This document shows, piece by piece, positions 34,954-43,390 of a DNA stretch of 64,000 bases (position 1 is the first letter of the stretch; each line of letters begins with the position of its first letter). The stretch is from CAILHX01 sp046155285 (GTDB taxonomy: Bacteria > Pseudomonadota > Gammaproteobacteria > Burkholderiales > Methylophilaceae). A program made the position numbers and the translations under genes. The DNA lies in contig JBJXEA010000026.1 of the NCBI GenBank assembly GCA_046155285.1, positions 248,001 through 312,000 on the forward strand, read 5' to 3'. Under the pieces are notes generated by a model. That model made no database searches. It was not told the origin of the DNA and saw only the letters and a program-made list of their open reading frames with translations.

Positions 34954-36279
34954 ATGAATTCAAGATTTCAAAAAGGGTTGTTGGTGCTGGCCTTAAGCAG
35001 CGCACTTTCAGCGATGGCGGCAGGAGCCGACCTCCCAGCAGCCAAAGCGCTGCTTGAATCCGGCAAACCAGCCGAAGCCTACACCGCACTAGAGCCCTTT
35101 GAATTCGACATGGCGGGCAATCAGGATTTTGACTATCTGCTCGCCGTTGCCGCTTTAGATAGCGGTCACCCAGAAAAAGCCATCTTGATATTTGACCGCG
35201 TGTTATCGGTGAATCCACAATTTGCCGGTGCACGCTTAGATTTAGCCCGCGCCTATTTTGAGCTAAAGAGCGATGCCGCCGCCCGTGAACAATTTGAGTT
35301 GGTGCAAGCAGACAACCCACCAGAACCAGCCAAATCCACCATCGCCAAATACCTCGCCGCACTTGACGCGCGAGCCACCAACCAAACCAGCAACTTCAAG
35401 GGCTACACTGAATTCGTCGTAGGCTACGACAGCAACTCCAACGCCTCCACCAGCGATGCCAACATCTTTGTACCAGCGCTGGGAGCCACGTTAACGCTGT
35501 CAGCCAGCAACCTAGAAACCTCCAGTAAATACTTCTCAGCCGGAGCGGGTGGTGAATACACCCATGTGGTCAGCCCCAAGATTAAACTGTTCATCGGTGG
35601 TGACATCAAAAAGCGCCAAAATCCGGATGCCACTGCCTTTGGCACTGGTTCTTTAGACGCTCACGCTGGCATTCGTTATGGCGAAGAAGACAACAACGTC
35701 ACCGTCACCGCACAACGTGGTCGCTTCTACTTAGCTGGTGACCCCAACCGCGATACCTACGGTGTCAGCGCACAATGGGCGCTGACGGTACATCCGCAAC
35801 TACAAGTCAGCCTGTTTGGCGTGTTCACCGCCAGCCGCTACGTGCCGGTCGGCATTCAAGCCAACGACTCCAACCTAGGGTTGGCAGGCATCTCTTGGCT
35901 GTACGCGGTTGACCCAGAAGCCAAAACCATCATCTCCACCTCCGCCTTTCTTGGCAAAGATGCCGAAGATAAAGTCCGCGCCGACGGCAGCAAAGACTTC
36001 CGTGGCCTACGTGTCGCAGCCCAGCATCGTTTGCGTGACGACATTGCCCTATATGGTAGCGTGGGGGTTCAGCTTGGCGATTACGATACAGTCAACGTCG
36101 CCTTCAATGAAAAACGTGAAGATAGGCAATACGATGCTGCCGCTGGCGTAAGCTGGAAAGTCAACGACGCGTGGTCGGTGCGTCCACAAGTGTCCTACAC
36201 CAGAAACAACTCCAACATCGCCATCTACCAATACGACCGCAAAGACGCTTCCGTCACCGTGCGTTGGGACTTCCGCTAA
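34954..36279 (+). CDS. TPR-barrel outer membrane protein, Slam/DUF560-like
   Basis: The 441-aa protein has a signal peptide (about residues 1-24), TPR-like helices (about 27-150) and a long beta-barrel-like C-terminal half of alternating polar and hydrophobic residues. The last 30 residues (PQVSYTRNNSNIAIYQ, then YDRKDASVTVRWDF) match the conserved end of Slam/DUF560 barrels, which move lipoproteins or soluble proteins across the outer membrane (type XI secretion). The placement directly before two secreted FecR-domain proteins fits a transporter-cargo set. Function is inferred; no described homologue of this exact arrangement is known to me. Confidence 0.7.
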   Translation: MNSRFQKGLLVLALSSALSAMAAGADLPAAKALLESGKPAEAYTALEPFEFDMAGNQDFDYLLAVAALDSGHPEKAILIFDRVLSVNPQFAGARLDLARAYFELKSDAAAREQFELVQADNPPEPAKSTIAKYLAALDARATNQTSNFKGYTEFVVGYDSNSNASTSDANIFVPALGATLTLSASNLETSSKYFSAGAGGEYTHVVSPKIKLFIGGDIKKRQNPDATAFGTGSLDAHAGIRYGEEDNNVTVTAQRGRFYLAGDPNRDTYGVSAQWALTVHPQLQVSLFGVFTASRYVPVGIQANDSNLGLAGISWLYAVDPEAKTIISTSAFLGKDAEDKVRADGSKDFRGLRVAAQHRLRDDIALYGSVGVQLGDYDTVNVAFNEKREDRQYDAAAGVSWKVNDAWSVRPQVSYTRNNSNIAIYQYDRKDASVTVRWDFR

Positions 36280-36294
36280 TCGAAAGGCATAACA

Positions 36295-37827
36295 ATGAAA
36301 AAAATATCTCATTTAGTAGCAATCGCGGCCATGTCTTGCTTGATGTTCTCTGGCGCGGTGTTTGCCGTCGCGGGCAAATTCCAGTTCGTTAACGGCACAG
36401 CGCAAGTGACCGACAGTAAAGGTCAGCAGCGCAGCGTAGCCAAAGGTGGCGAAGTGAACGAAGGCGATACCGTCGCCACCTCGGCCGATGGCTTTACCCA
36501 AATCAAGATGGAAGACGGCGGCTTTTTTGCGGTACGTCCTAACACCACCTTCAAAATTGACACCTTCACCTTTAATGGCAAAGAAGACGGCAGCGAAAAA
36601 GGTGCTTTTTCCTTGATTAAAGGCAGCTTGCGTGCGGTTACCGGCTTAATCGGTAAAACCCATAGAGAGAATTACAAAGTGCAAACCGCTACCTCTACCA
36701 TTGGCATCCGTGGTTCTGGCGCAGACATGGGTGAAGACCCAATTATTGGTACCGCAGTACGCACCTTGTTTGGCGGACATACGCTTACCAAGCGCCTGAA
36801 TGGTAAAGACTTCCTTCTGGAATCCGGCCCTGGACAAATCATGTTGGCCAAGCCTGATGGCGTGCCGGAGTTTGTGCCTAACTTCCCGTTTGATACTGGT
36901 ACTGGCGGTAGCGTTGGCAAGACTGACGGTGGCGGCAAGGGCAAGAAAAAGGGCGCTGCTACTGTTGCGAAGGTCAGTGAGCCGCCGGTAATTCCGGTTA
37001 AATCTACCGATGGGTTTGACTTTACTAATTTGGATGAGGAAATCCAAAGTGGAACTTCTCAGGCTGTGGGCGGTGGTGGTGCAGCGGTTGGCTTGTACAA
37101 CGGCGGTGTCAGCACTTTCATTGACTTTAATGTGGTGGATGTTGCCGGCCTATTCACAGCCACTGTCAATGGCTCAGGTGCTGTGGAAGGCTGGAGAGAC
37201 GACAATGGCGGTGGTAGCATCAATACCTTTGCAGTCGGCTCTGGCACCGTCATTATTGATGGCTCAGATGCAAGTTTAGACGTCATTTGGGGGCGTTGGA
37301 GCGGTGCCTATACGGCGAGTAACACAGTGCTAGGCACTCTCACCCCATTTGGCGACTTGGCTTTTATTCAAAGCACACATATCACTACGGTGGTTGAATT
37401 GGCCGCACTGCCAGGCTTAGGGGTCACGACGGCGACTTACACATACAGCAACCCTGGATTTGGAGCTACTGCACTGTTTAACGGAAGCCTTCTTTCAGGG
37501 CCAATTATTCAAGCGTCTGCAAGTGTCAACTTTTCAACTTTAACGATAACCAGCTATGTGCTAGATGTGATTGGGCCTAGTAATGTTGGTACTTGGAGCG
37601 TCGGCGGCGGTGGTACTCTTATCTCTCAATTCATGGGGTCAACGGGTATGACTATCACTGGCTCTTGCTCTGGCGCAGGCTCTGGGACTTGCGCTAGTCT
37701 TACTGGCATCACTGGTCAAACCTCCGGTGGCTTTGTTGGCACTCAAGCACAAGGTCTTATTTCCACCTATGCACTAGGTACTTTGGCTGGGGATAGGTTA
37801 AACGGCGTGGTATATATAAAACGCTAA
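36295..37827 (+). CDS. Secreted FecR-domain protein with one glycine-rich beta domain
   Basis: The 510-aa protein has a signal peptide (cleaved after about AVFA, residue 24, with no lipobox Cys), a FecR domain (about 28-165, with KMEDGGFFAVRPNT and TATSTIGIRGSGADMG), a Gly/Lys linker (205-260) and a beta-rich C-terminal domain. The latter contains WGRW (332-335), HITT, C458/C466 and GGFVGTQAQGLIS (478-490), and ends NGVVYIKR. This block recurs in the next gene. FecR domains usually sense or bind partners; here the protein is predicted to be exported. It starts 15 bp after the barrel gene. Confidence 0.7.
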   Translation: MKKISHLVAIAAMSCLMFSGAVFAVAGKFQFVNGTAQVTDSKGQQRSVAKGGEVNEGDTVATSADGFTQIKMEDGGFFAVRPNTTFKIDTFTFNGKEDGSEKGAFSLIKGSLRAVTGLIGKTHRENYKVQTATSTIGIRGSGADMGEDPIIGTAVRTLFGGHTLTKRLNGKDFLLESGPGQIMLAKPDGVPEFVPNFPFDTGTGGSVGKTDGGGKGKKKGAATVAKVSEPPVIPVKSTDGFDFTNLDEEIQSGTSQAVGGGGAAVGLYNGGVSTFIDFNVVDVAGLFTATVNGSGAVEGWRDDNGGGSINTFAVGSGTVIIDGSDASLDVIWGRWSGAYTASNTVLGTLTPFGDLAFIQSTHITTVVELAALPGLGVTTATYTYSNPGFGATALFNGSLLSGPIIQASASVNFSTLTITSYVLDVIGPSNVGTWSVGGGGTLISQFMGSTGMTITGSCSGAGSGTCASLTGITGQTSGGFVGTQAQGLISTYALGTLAGDRLNGVVYIKR

Positions 37828-37835
37828 GCTAGACA

Positions 37836-37860
37836 GGGTGGCAGTCGCCACCCACTTTTT
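37836..37860 (+). terminator. Terminator after the first FecR-domain gene
   Basis: GGGTGGC-AGTC-GCCACCC is a perfect 7-bp stem followed by ACTTTTT. A second stem GTGGGC-AGTC-GCCCAC (37874-37889) with the same loop follows and shares GGCAGTCGCC or GGGCAGTCGCCC with it. The remainder of 37828-38053 has no gene. Confidence 0.65.
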
Positions 37861-38053
37861 GTTGTGAATTCGCGTGGGCAGTCGCCCACCACACACAGCT
37901 TAAGTCATTCACTTCGGGGAATATTACCGAATAATGTGTGAATAGCTGCCATAAAAAAACATCAATAAACGACTAGACTGGCCGTAAATGAAACAGGGGC
38001 GCGTGCATTAAGGTGCGTCGAGTTTTTCGGATTTTAGGTTTAGGGGAATCAAA

Positions 38054-40426
38054 ATGAAATTTTTACATCAACTGGCGTTGGGCTTGGCTCTGGCGCTCTC
38101 ACTATCATTTTCCAATGCGGCATTCGCCATCGTCGGCAAGTTCCAGTTCGTCAATGGCGAGGTCACGGTGATCAACGCCCAAGGCCAGCAGCGCGTGGTG
38201 AAGAAGGGCGATAGCATAGACGAGGGCGACACGGTTGCCTCTGCTAGCAATGGATTCGCTCAGATCAAGATGGAAGACGGTGGATTTTTTGCGGTGCGAC
38301 CAAATACCAAATTCAAAGTAGACACCTTCAAGTACAACGGTAAGGATGACGGTAGCGAAAAAGGTTTGTTTTCTCTGCTCAAAGGCAGTCTACGCTCGGT
38401 CACCGGCGTGATTGGCAAAAAACATCACGACAATTACAAGATACAAACGGCAAGCTCTACCATCGGTATTCGCGGCTCTGGTGCTGATGTGGGCTATGAC
38501 GAGAGCGTGGGAACTGCAGTGCGCACTTTGTTTGGCGGACATACATTGACCAGCAATGGTCAAACTGTGGAAACTGGTCCGGGAGAAGTGGCTTTAGCGC
38601 CACCAGGCGAAACGCCTAAAATTGTGCCTGATTTCCCGTTCAATACGGACAACGGCGGCGGTCAACCTGAGGGCAAGAGTGCTCAAGCTGTTGATACGCA
38701 AAGTGGTGCAGAAGACATCAAGAAGCCAGAAAAACCAGAAGAGCTTGCTATTGAGGATGATGACGTGGTTATTCCTGTCATCACTACTGATGGTACTAAC
38801 TTGACCGAGAATGAGGACAGTGCTGGAGGTTCTCTCACCGGAACCACCTTGCCAGCAGGTAAGTATATTCACCATGTTTCTACTATAGTGCTGCAAGGAT
38901 TGGGATATTTACATGCCGAGCATAATTCAGATGATTTTAGCGATGATGCAAGTAATGTAAAGTTCAATGGTAGCGGCGGTCTGATTAGTATTGCGGATAC
39001 AAAGTTTGGTGTTGATGATGCGGCGAGCCAGTTTTTCCAGCTGTCTGACAGCTCTATGACGGTAAACGGCGGCACGGCGACAGACCTTTATGAAACGCCA
39101 GATGGCAGCGTTCACATTGGCCGTATTCACGGCGGCTCTATTACCAACTGTACGCCTACGTGCCAGACCGACAACATTGTAGATGCGCACTGGATAGTGG
39201 CAAATGTTGGCGCTCCAGAATTAGTGCAAAGCCTGACGGGAGCTACGAGCTATATCCTTGCGGGGGCAACGCACCCTACCGATGCGGCGGGTAATGTGGG
39301 CACGCTCAATTCGGCCAGTTTGAATGCCAACTTTACAAACCAGACTATGGGCTTTGCTTTAGGCTTGAGCATTGCAGGGAACACTTTCACTGCGAGTGCG
39401 GCTGGCGTATCCATCGTCAATAGCGGGTTTAGTGCAAAAGGCGGGGGCTTGGTAACTTGCTCTGGCCCTTGCGCTCAAGGTGCTTATAGCGGCCAAGTAG
39501 GCGGCGGATTTTTCGGCAATGTCGCCGCCACGGCTGCCTTGGGTTATGATTTTTGGCCAACGAGTAATGTGTCTGGAAACTACACCGACTATATTACTGG
39601 CCTAGTCGCATTCACTGCGGGGATTGCACCTACAGTGCCAACCATTACGCCAGATTCTCTCGATAGCGGCATGGCATTCACCGCGCTGTTCTCAGCAGGC
39701 GACCCAGCAGCGGCTTTGAATCCGTTAAATAAATTCCATGAAAATAATAACGGCCATTTTTCCAGTAGTAGCGATGCATCAGGCAATGTGGTGGCTTTTG
39801 CTAAAGATGGCAGTGGTGGTGGTACCGAGTTGAGCTTTGGTCTTGGTGGTGGCTCTTTGGTCAATACCGGCTCGGACGCACTGGGCGTGAATTGGGGGCG
39901 CTGGACGGGTGCTTACATTGCCAATTCGCATACCAACGGTACTACATACTCAAACACTCCCTTGGGCAGTCTGCATTTTATCTCTGCTAATCACATCACC
40001 ACAACTGCTGAGCTGGGGGCATTGTCGGGGTTGGGTATTGCTGCGAACTATAGTTACATTGGGGGTACGCAACCTACTGACGGGCTTGGTACCTCTATTG
40101 GAGGCACATTGACTGCTTCAGCCGTTGTTAATTTTACAGGTACGCCATCAATTACTAACTATTCTGTCGGTGGAACTGGTGGGACTATGGGAACATGGAG
40201 CGGAAGTTTCTCTGGTAGTGCCCCAATTACTGCTACCTTTATGAGTACTGGTATCCCTCTTACCGGGAGTTGTGTCGGTGGTGGTGGTTGTGCTTCTGAT
40301 ACATGGATAGCAGGCAGTAAAGCGACTGGAGGGTTTGTTGGAACACAGGCGCAAGGCTTGATCTCCACTTTTAACCTGATAGGCTCTGCTGCTAAGATCA
40401 ACGGCGCTGTTTACATGAGGCGTTAG
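38054..40426 (+). CDS. Secreted FecR-domain protein with two glycine-rich beta domains
   Basis: The 790-aa protein resembles the preceding one: signal peptide (about 1-25), FecR domain (about 28-165), acidic linker (200-255), then two tandem beta domains (about 275-530 and 555-790). Both share GATSY or NYSYIGG plus xxPTD motifs (401-409 and 667-675) and ASL-type strands; the second also has WGRW (614-617), C740/C746 and GGFVGTQAQGLIS (759-771). The first has C366/C370 and C469/C473 pairs and GGGFFGNVAATAAL. It ends with a strong terminator. The domain duplication explains most of its extra length. Confidence 0.7.
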   Translation: MKFLHQLALGLALALSLSFSNAAFAIVGKFQFVNGEVTVINAQGQQRVVKKGDSIDEGDTVASASNGFAQIKMEDGGFFAVRPNTKFKVDTFKYNGKDDGSEKGLFSLLKGSLRSVTGVIGKKHHDNYKIQTASSTIGIRGSGADVGYDESVGTAVRTLFGGHTLTSNGQTVETGPGEVALAPPGETPKIVPDFPFNTDNGGGQPEGKSAQAVDTQSGAEDIKKPEKPEELAIEDDDVVIPVITTDGTNLTENEDSAGGSLTGTTLPAGKYIHHVSTIVLQGLGYLHAEHNSDDFSDDASNVKFNGSGGLISIADTKFGVDDAASQFFQLSDSSMTVNGGTATDLYETPDGSVHIGRIHGGSITNCTPTCQTDNIVDAHWIVANVGAPELVQSLTGATSYILAGATHPTDAAGNVGTLNSASLNANFTNQTMGFALGLSIAGNTFTASAAGVSIVNSGFSAKGGGLVTCSGPCAQGAYSGQVGGGFFGNVAATAALGYDFWPTSNVSGNYTDYITGLVAFTAGIAPTVPTITPDSLDSGMAFTALFSAGDPAAALNPLNKFHENNNGHFSSSSDASGNVVAFAKDGSGGGTELSFGLGGGSLVNTGSDALGVNWGRWTGAYIANSHTNGTTYSNTPLGSLHFISANHITTTAELGALSGLGIAANYSYIGGTQPTDGLGTSIGGTLTASAVVNFTGTPSITNYSVGGTGGTMGTWSGSFSGSAPITATFMSTGIPLTGSCVGGGGCASDTWIAGSKATGGFVGTQAQGLISTFNLIGSAAKINGAVYMRR

Positions 40427-40441
40427 TTTCTTCACTTGGCT

Positions 40442-40475
40442 AAAAAGCCCCGAACATTCGGGGTTTTTTGTTTTT
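40442..40475 (+). terminator. Intrinsic terminator after the second FecR-domain gene
   Basis: CCCCGA-ACAT-TCGGGG with flanking AAAAAG and a long T run (TTTTTTGTTTTTTT) makes a textbook Rho-independent terminator, separating the FecR genes from hfq. Confidence 0.9.
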
Positions 40476-40556
40476 TTACGACGAGATAGCAAATTAAATT
40501 GAATTCGCGTAGAGTTTGACTGTCTGAAGTGACTCTATCGAAGAGGGAAAACCCCC

Positions 40557-40799
40557 ATGAATATCAAAAATCCTAGCCTGCAAGATCCTTTCCTAAACAC
40601 TTTACGTAAAGAGCATGTGCCGGTTTCCATCTACTTGGTCAACGGTATCAAGCTGCAAGGTCAGGTTGATTCGTTTGACCAATACGTGATTCTGCTCAAA
40701 AACACGGTTACACAGATGGTCTATAAACACGCCATCTCCACCATCGTACCAGCGCGTATGGTGACGATGCCGCATTCTGACGACGCAGACCAAGACTAA
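40557..40799 (+). CDS. hfq: RNA chaperone Hfq
   Basis: The 80-aa Sm-like protein promotes small RNA-mRNA pairing. It begins MNIKNPSLQDPFLNTLRKEHVPVSIYLVNGI and contains the Sm2 motif YKHAISTIVPAR (about 58-69). It lacks the long disordered tail of the E. coli protein, as is usual in betaproteobacteria. It heads the hfq-hflX-hflK-hflC-hisZ-purA block, although a repeat lies between it and hflX. Confidence 0.97.
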   Translation: MNIKNPSLQDPFLNTLRKEHVPVSIYLVNGIKLQGQVDSFDQYVILLKNTVTQMVYKHAISTIVPARMVTMPHSDDADQD

Positions 40800-40821
40800 T
40801 TGCTATTGTTGAGGCTGTGCG

Positions 40822-40947
40822 CAACCACCCCCGCCGCAAGCGGCGACCCCTCCTTAAAAAGGAGGGGAGGGTGAGGCACATTTTCCCTCTAGTTTCTCAT
40901 CCCCTCCTTTCCAAGGAGGGGTGGCGCTTCAGCGTCGGGGTGGTTTT
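40822..40947. repeat. Long inverted-repeat element between hfq and hflX
   Basis: CAACCACCCC and GGGGTGGTT-type ends frame nested stems with CCCCTCCTT/AAGGAGGGG pairs. It is the same kind of GC-rich palindromic repeat as those in pgeF and hflX. The stretch between the genes holds nothing else. Confidence 0.6.
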
Positions 40948-40970
40948 GGTTCTTATGGATTCCCGCACTT

Positions 40971-42188
40971 ATGTTTGATCGTCCTAGCGGCGGTTCGGCT
41001 GCGGTATTAGTCAGTTTGGATTTTGGAGGTGCAGGTTATGAAGATAGCCTGCAAGAACTCCACCATTTAGTCACCAGCGCTGGTATGACGGTAAAAGAGG
41101 TGGTTGAAGGCCGCCGCGCCAAGCCTGACGCTGCTTTATTCATCGGTAGCGGTAAGGCAGAAGAACTCAAAGCCAGTTTGCTTGGCGTTGAGGCTCAAGT
41201 CGCTGTGTTCAATCACGACCTCTCGCCCGCGCAGCAACGTAACTTAGAAAAACTGCTGGAATGCCGCGTTATAGACCGCACCGGCCTCATCCTCGATATT
41301 TTTGCGCAACGCGCCAAGAGCCACGAAGGTAAGCTGCAAGTCGAGCTTGCTCAGTTAGAGCATTTGGCTACACGCTTGATTCGCGGTTGGACGCACTTGG
41401 AGCGGCAAAAAGGTGGTATCGGCGTCCGTGGTGGGCCGGGTGAAACGCAGTTGGAATTAGATCGCCGTCAGATTCGTGACCGTGTCAAACTGCTCAAAGA
41501 AAAGCTGCAAAAACTCAAAGCGCAACGCGGCCAGCAGCGTCGTTCACGGCAGCGTTCCGGAGTTATGTCGGTGTCTTTGGTGGGTTACACCAATGCTGGG
41601 AAATCCACGCTGTTTAATCGCCTTACTCAATCCAGCGCTTTTGTTGCTGACCAACTGTTCGCCACGCTGGATACCACCTCACGCAAAATGTATATCCCGA
41701 ACTGTGGCCCAGTCGTGGTGTCCGACACCGTAGGCTTCATCCGCCATCTGCCGCACACTTTGGTAGAGGCGTTTGGCGCAACGCTGGAAGAGGCGGTGCA
41801 GGCCGATGTGCTGCTGCATATAGTAGACATCACCAGCCCCGCGCGAGAAGAGCAGGCGCTAGAAGTGAATCGTGTGCTGGCCGAGATAGGCGTGCAAGAA
41901 GTGCCGCAGATTTTGGTGATGAATAAGATAGATGGTACGGATATGCAGCCCAGTATTGAGCGGGACGAGTATGGTAAAATCCGCAAAGTTTGGGTGTCGG
42001 CGCAAGCTGGTAGCGGCATGGAGTTGATTCGGCAGGCATTGTCTGAGCGCTTTCCAGAGCAACATCAAAGCATTATTCCTTCCCCTTGGCAGGGGGAAGG
42101 TCAGGATGGGGGTCGAATGGTGCAAGTTATTACCACGCAACCCCCACACCAGCCTCCCCCTGCGAGGGGGGAGGGAGTCACTATTTAA
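40971..42188 (+). CDS. hflX: Ribosome-associated GTPase HflX
   Basis: HflX binds the 50S subunit and splits stalled ribosomes. The 405-aa protein has the N-terminal HflX domain with FIGSGKAEELKASL, a linker with GGIGVRGGPGETQLE and the GTPase motifs GYTNAGKSTLFN, SDTVGFIRHLPH and NKID. The C-terminal last 35 residues or so (PSPWQGEGQDGG to PPARGEGVTI) are encoded by a palindromic repeat, 42074-42177, so the normal tail seems replaced or extended. ATG 40971 follows the repeat closely. Confidence 0.92.
   Translation: MFDRPSGGSAAVLVSLDFGGAGYEDSLQELHHLVTSAGMTVKEVVEGRRAKPDAALFIGSGKAEELKASLLGVEAQVAVFNHDLSPAQQRNLEKLLECRVIDRTGLILDIFAQRAKSHEGKLQVELAQLEHLATRLIRGWTHLERQKGGIGVRGGPGETQLELDRRQIRDRVKLLKEKLQKLKAQRGQQRRSRQRSGVMSVSLVGYTNAGKSTLFNRLTQSSAFVADQLFATLDTTSRKMYIPNCGPVVVSDTVGFIRHLPHTLVEAFGATLEEAVQADVLLHIVDITSPAREEQALEVNRVLAEIGVQEVPQILVMNKIDGTDMQPSIERDEYGKIRKVWVSAQAGSGMELIRQALSERFPEQHQSIIPSPWQGEGQDGGRMVQVITTQPPHQPPPARGEGVTI
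42074..42177. repeat. Palindromic repeat inside the 3' end of hflX
   Basis: CCTTCCCCTTGGCAGGGG and a partner CTCCCCCTGCGAGGGGGG-type stem lie about 60 bp apart, with AGGATGGGGGT and ACCCCCACACC as inverted partners. It is similar to the elements at 17319 and 40822. It keeps the hflX frame to its end. Confidence 0.6.
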
Positions 42189-42202
42189 TTTCGGAGTAAT
42201 TT

Positions 42203-43390
42203 ATGGCATCAAACGACCCCGGCTGGGGCAAAAAACGCAACGAAGGCCCACCTGATTTAGACGAGATGATGCGCGACCTGACGCGCAAGCTCAATAATCT
42301 GTTTGGCAAAAAAGGCGGCGGAAATGGCGCCGCGCCACCGCCAACTTCAGAGCCTATGGGCGGTAGAGCTGTTGGCCTGGTCATTGGGCTGGTTCTGGCG
42401 GTTTGGCTGGCAACAGGCTTTTATATTGTGGATCAAGGCAAGCGCGGTGTGGTGTTGCGCTTTGGTAAGCCGGTAGAACCGACTATGCCAGGCCCGCGTT
42501 GGCACATCCCATTTCCGATCGAGTCGGTAGAAATTATGAATTTGGAACAGGTACGCACTGTTGAGGTCGGCTATCGTGGTGCCGCTGAGGGTGGTGCTAC
42601 GCGTAGCCGCGAATTGCATGAATCCTTGATGCTCACTGACGACGAAAACATTATTGATTTGCAGTTTGCCGTGCAATACAACCTGAAAAATCCTGAAGAC
42701 GCATTGTTTAACAATCGCTCTAATGAAGAGGGGGTGCGCGGCATCGCTGAAACGGCGATTCGTGAAACCGTGGGTAAGAGCCGTATGGACTTTGTGCTGT
42801 ATGAAGGCCGTACTGAAGTGGCGCAGCGGGTGAAAGTGTTGATGCAAGAAGTGCTGGATAGGTATCAATCGGGTATCCATATTGTTGGCGTGACGATGCA
42901 GAATGCTCAACCACCAGAACAAGTGCAAGCGGCTTTTGACGATGCGGTGAAGGCTGGTCAGGATCTGGAGCGACAAAAGAACGAAGGTCAAGCTTATGCT
43001 AATGACGTGATTCCTAAAGCTCGTGGGAATGCTGCGCGGTTGTTGGAGGAGGCCAATGGCTACAAACAGCGCGTGATTAACGAGGCGCTGGGGAATGCCA
43101 GCCGCTTCAGCCAAGTGTTAGGACAATATGAAAAGGCGCCAGAAGTGACGCGAAACCGCATGTATTTAGAAACGCAGGAGCAGGTGTTGTCTAATTCCAG
43201 CAAAGTGATTGTGGATCAAAAATCAGGCAATGGCAGTATGTTGTATCTGCCGCTGGATAAGTTGATGTCACAACCCGTCGTGAATACTCAATCGGCGCCG
43301 GCTATCGTGCAGCCCATCCCTGAAATTACAGAATCCATGACACGTTCACGCGACTCTTTGCGCAGCCGTGACCGGGAGGCCAGACCATGA
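42203..43390 (+). CDS. hflK: FtsH protease modulator HflK
   Basis: HflK and HflC form a membrane complex that regulates the FtsH protease. The 395-aa protein starts with a cytosolic glycine-rich part, has one membrane helix at about residues 54-75 and an SPFH/band-7 domain (FYIVDQGKRGVVLRFGKPVEP onward). A long coiled coil follows and a basic tail DSLRSRDREARP ends it. It overlaps hflC by four bases. Confidence 0.94.
   Translation: MASNDPGWGKKRNEGPPDLDEMMRDLTRKLNNLFGKKGGGNGAAPPPTSEPMGGRAVGLVIGLVLAVWLATGFYIVDQGKRGVVLRFGKPVEPTMPGPRWHIPFPIESVEIMNLEQVRTVEVGYRGAAEGGATRSRELHESLMLTDDENIIDLQFAVQYNLKNPEDALFNNRSNEEGVRGIAETAIRETVGKSRMDFVLYEGRTEVAQRVKVLMQEVLDRYQSGIHIVGVTMQNAQPPEQVQAAFDDAVKAGQDLERQKNEGQAYANDVIPKARGNAARLLEEANGYKQRVINEALGNASRFSQVLGQYEKAPEVTRNRMYLETQEQVLSNSSKVIVDQKSGNGSMLYLPLDKLMSQPVVNTQSAPAIVQPIPEITESMTRSRDSLRSRDREARP

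Noticed and set aside
37828..38053. Possible riboswitch before the second FecR gene
   Set aside because: The region has two small GGCAGTCGCC hairpins but no known riboswitch core could be recognised.
42347..43114. 255-aa open frame on the minus strand
   Set aside because: It lies antisense to hflK, which has full family motifs. The long open frame results from codon use in hflK.
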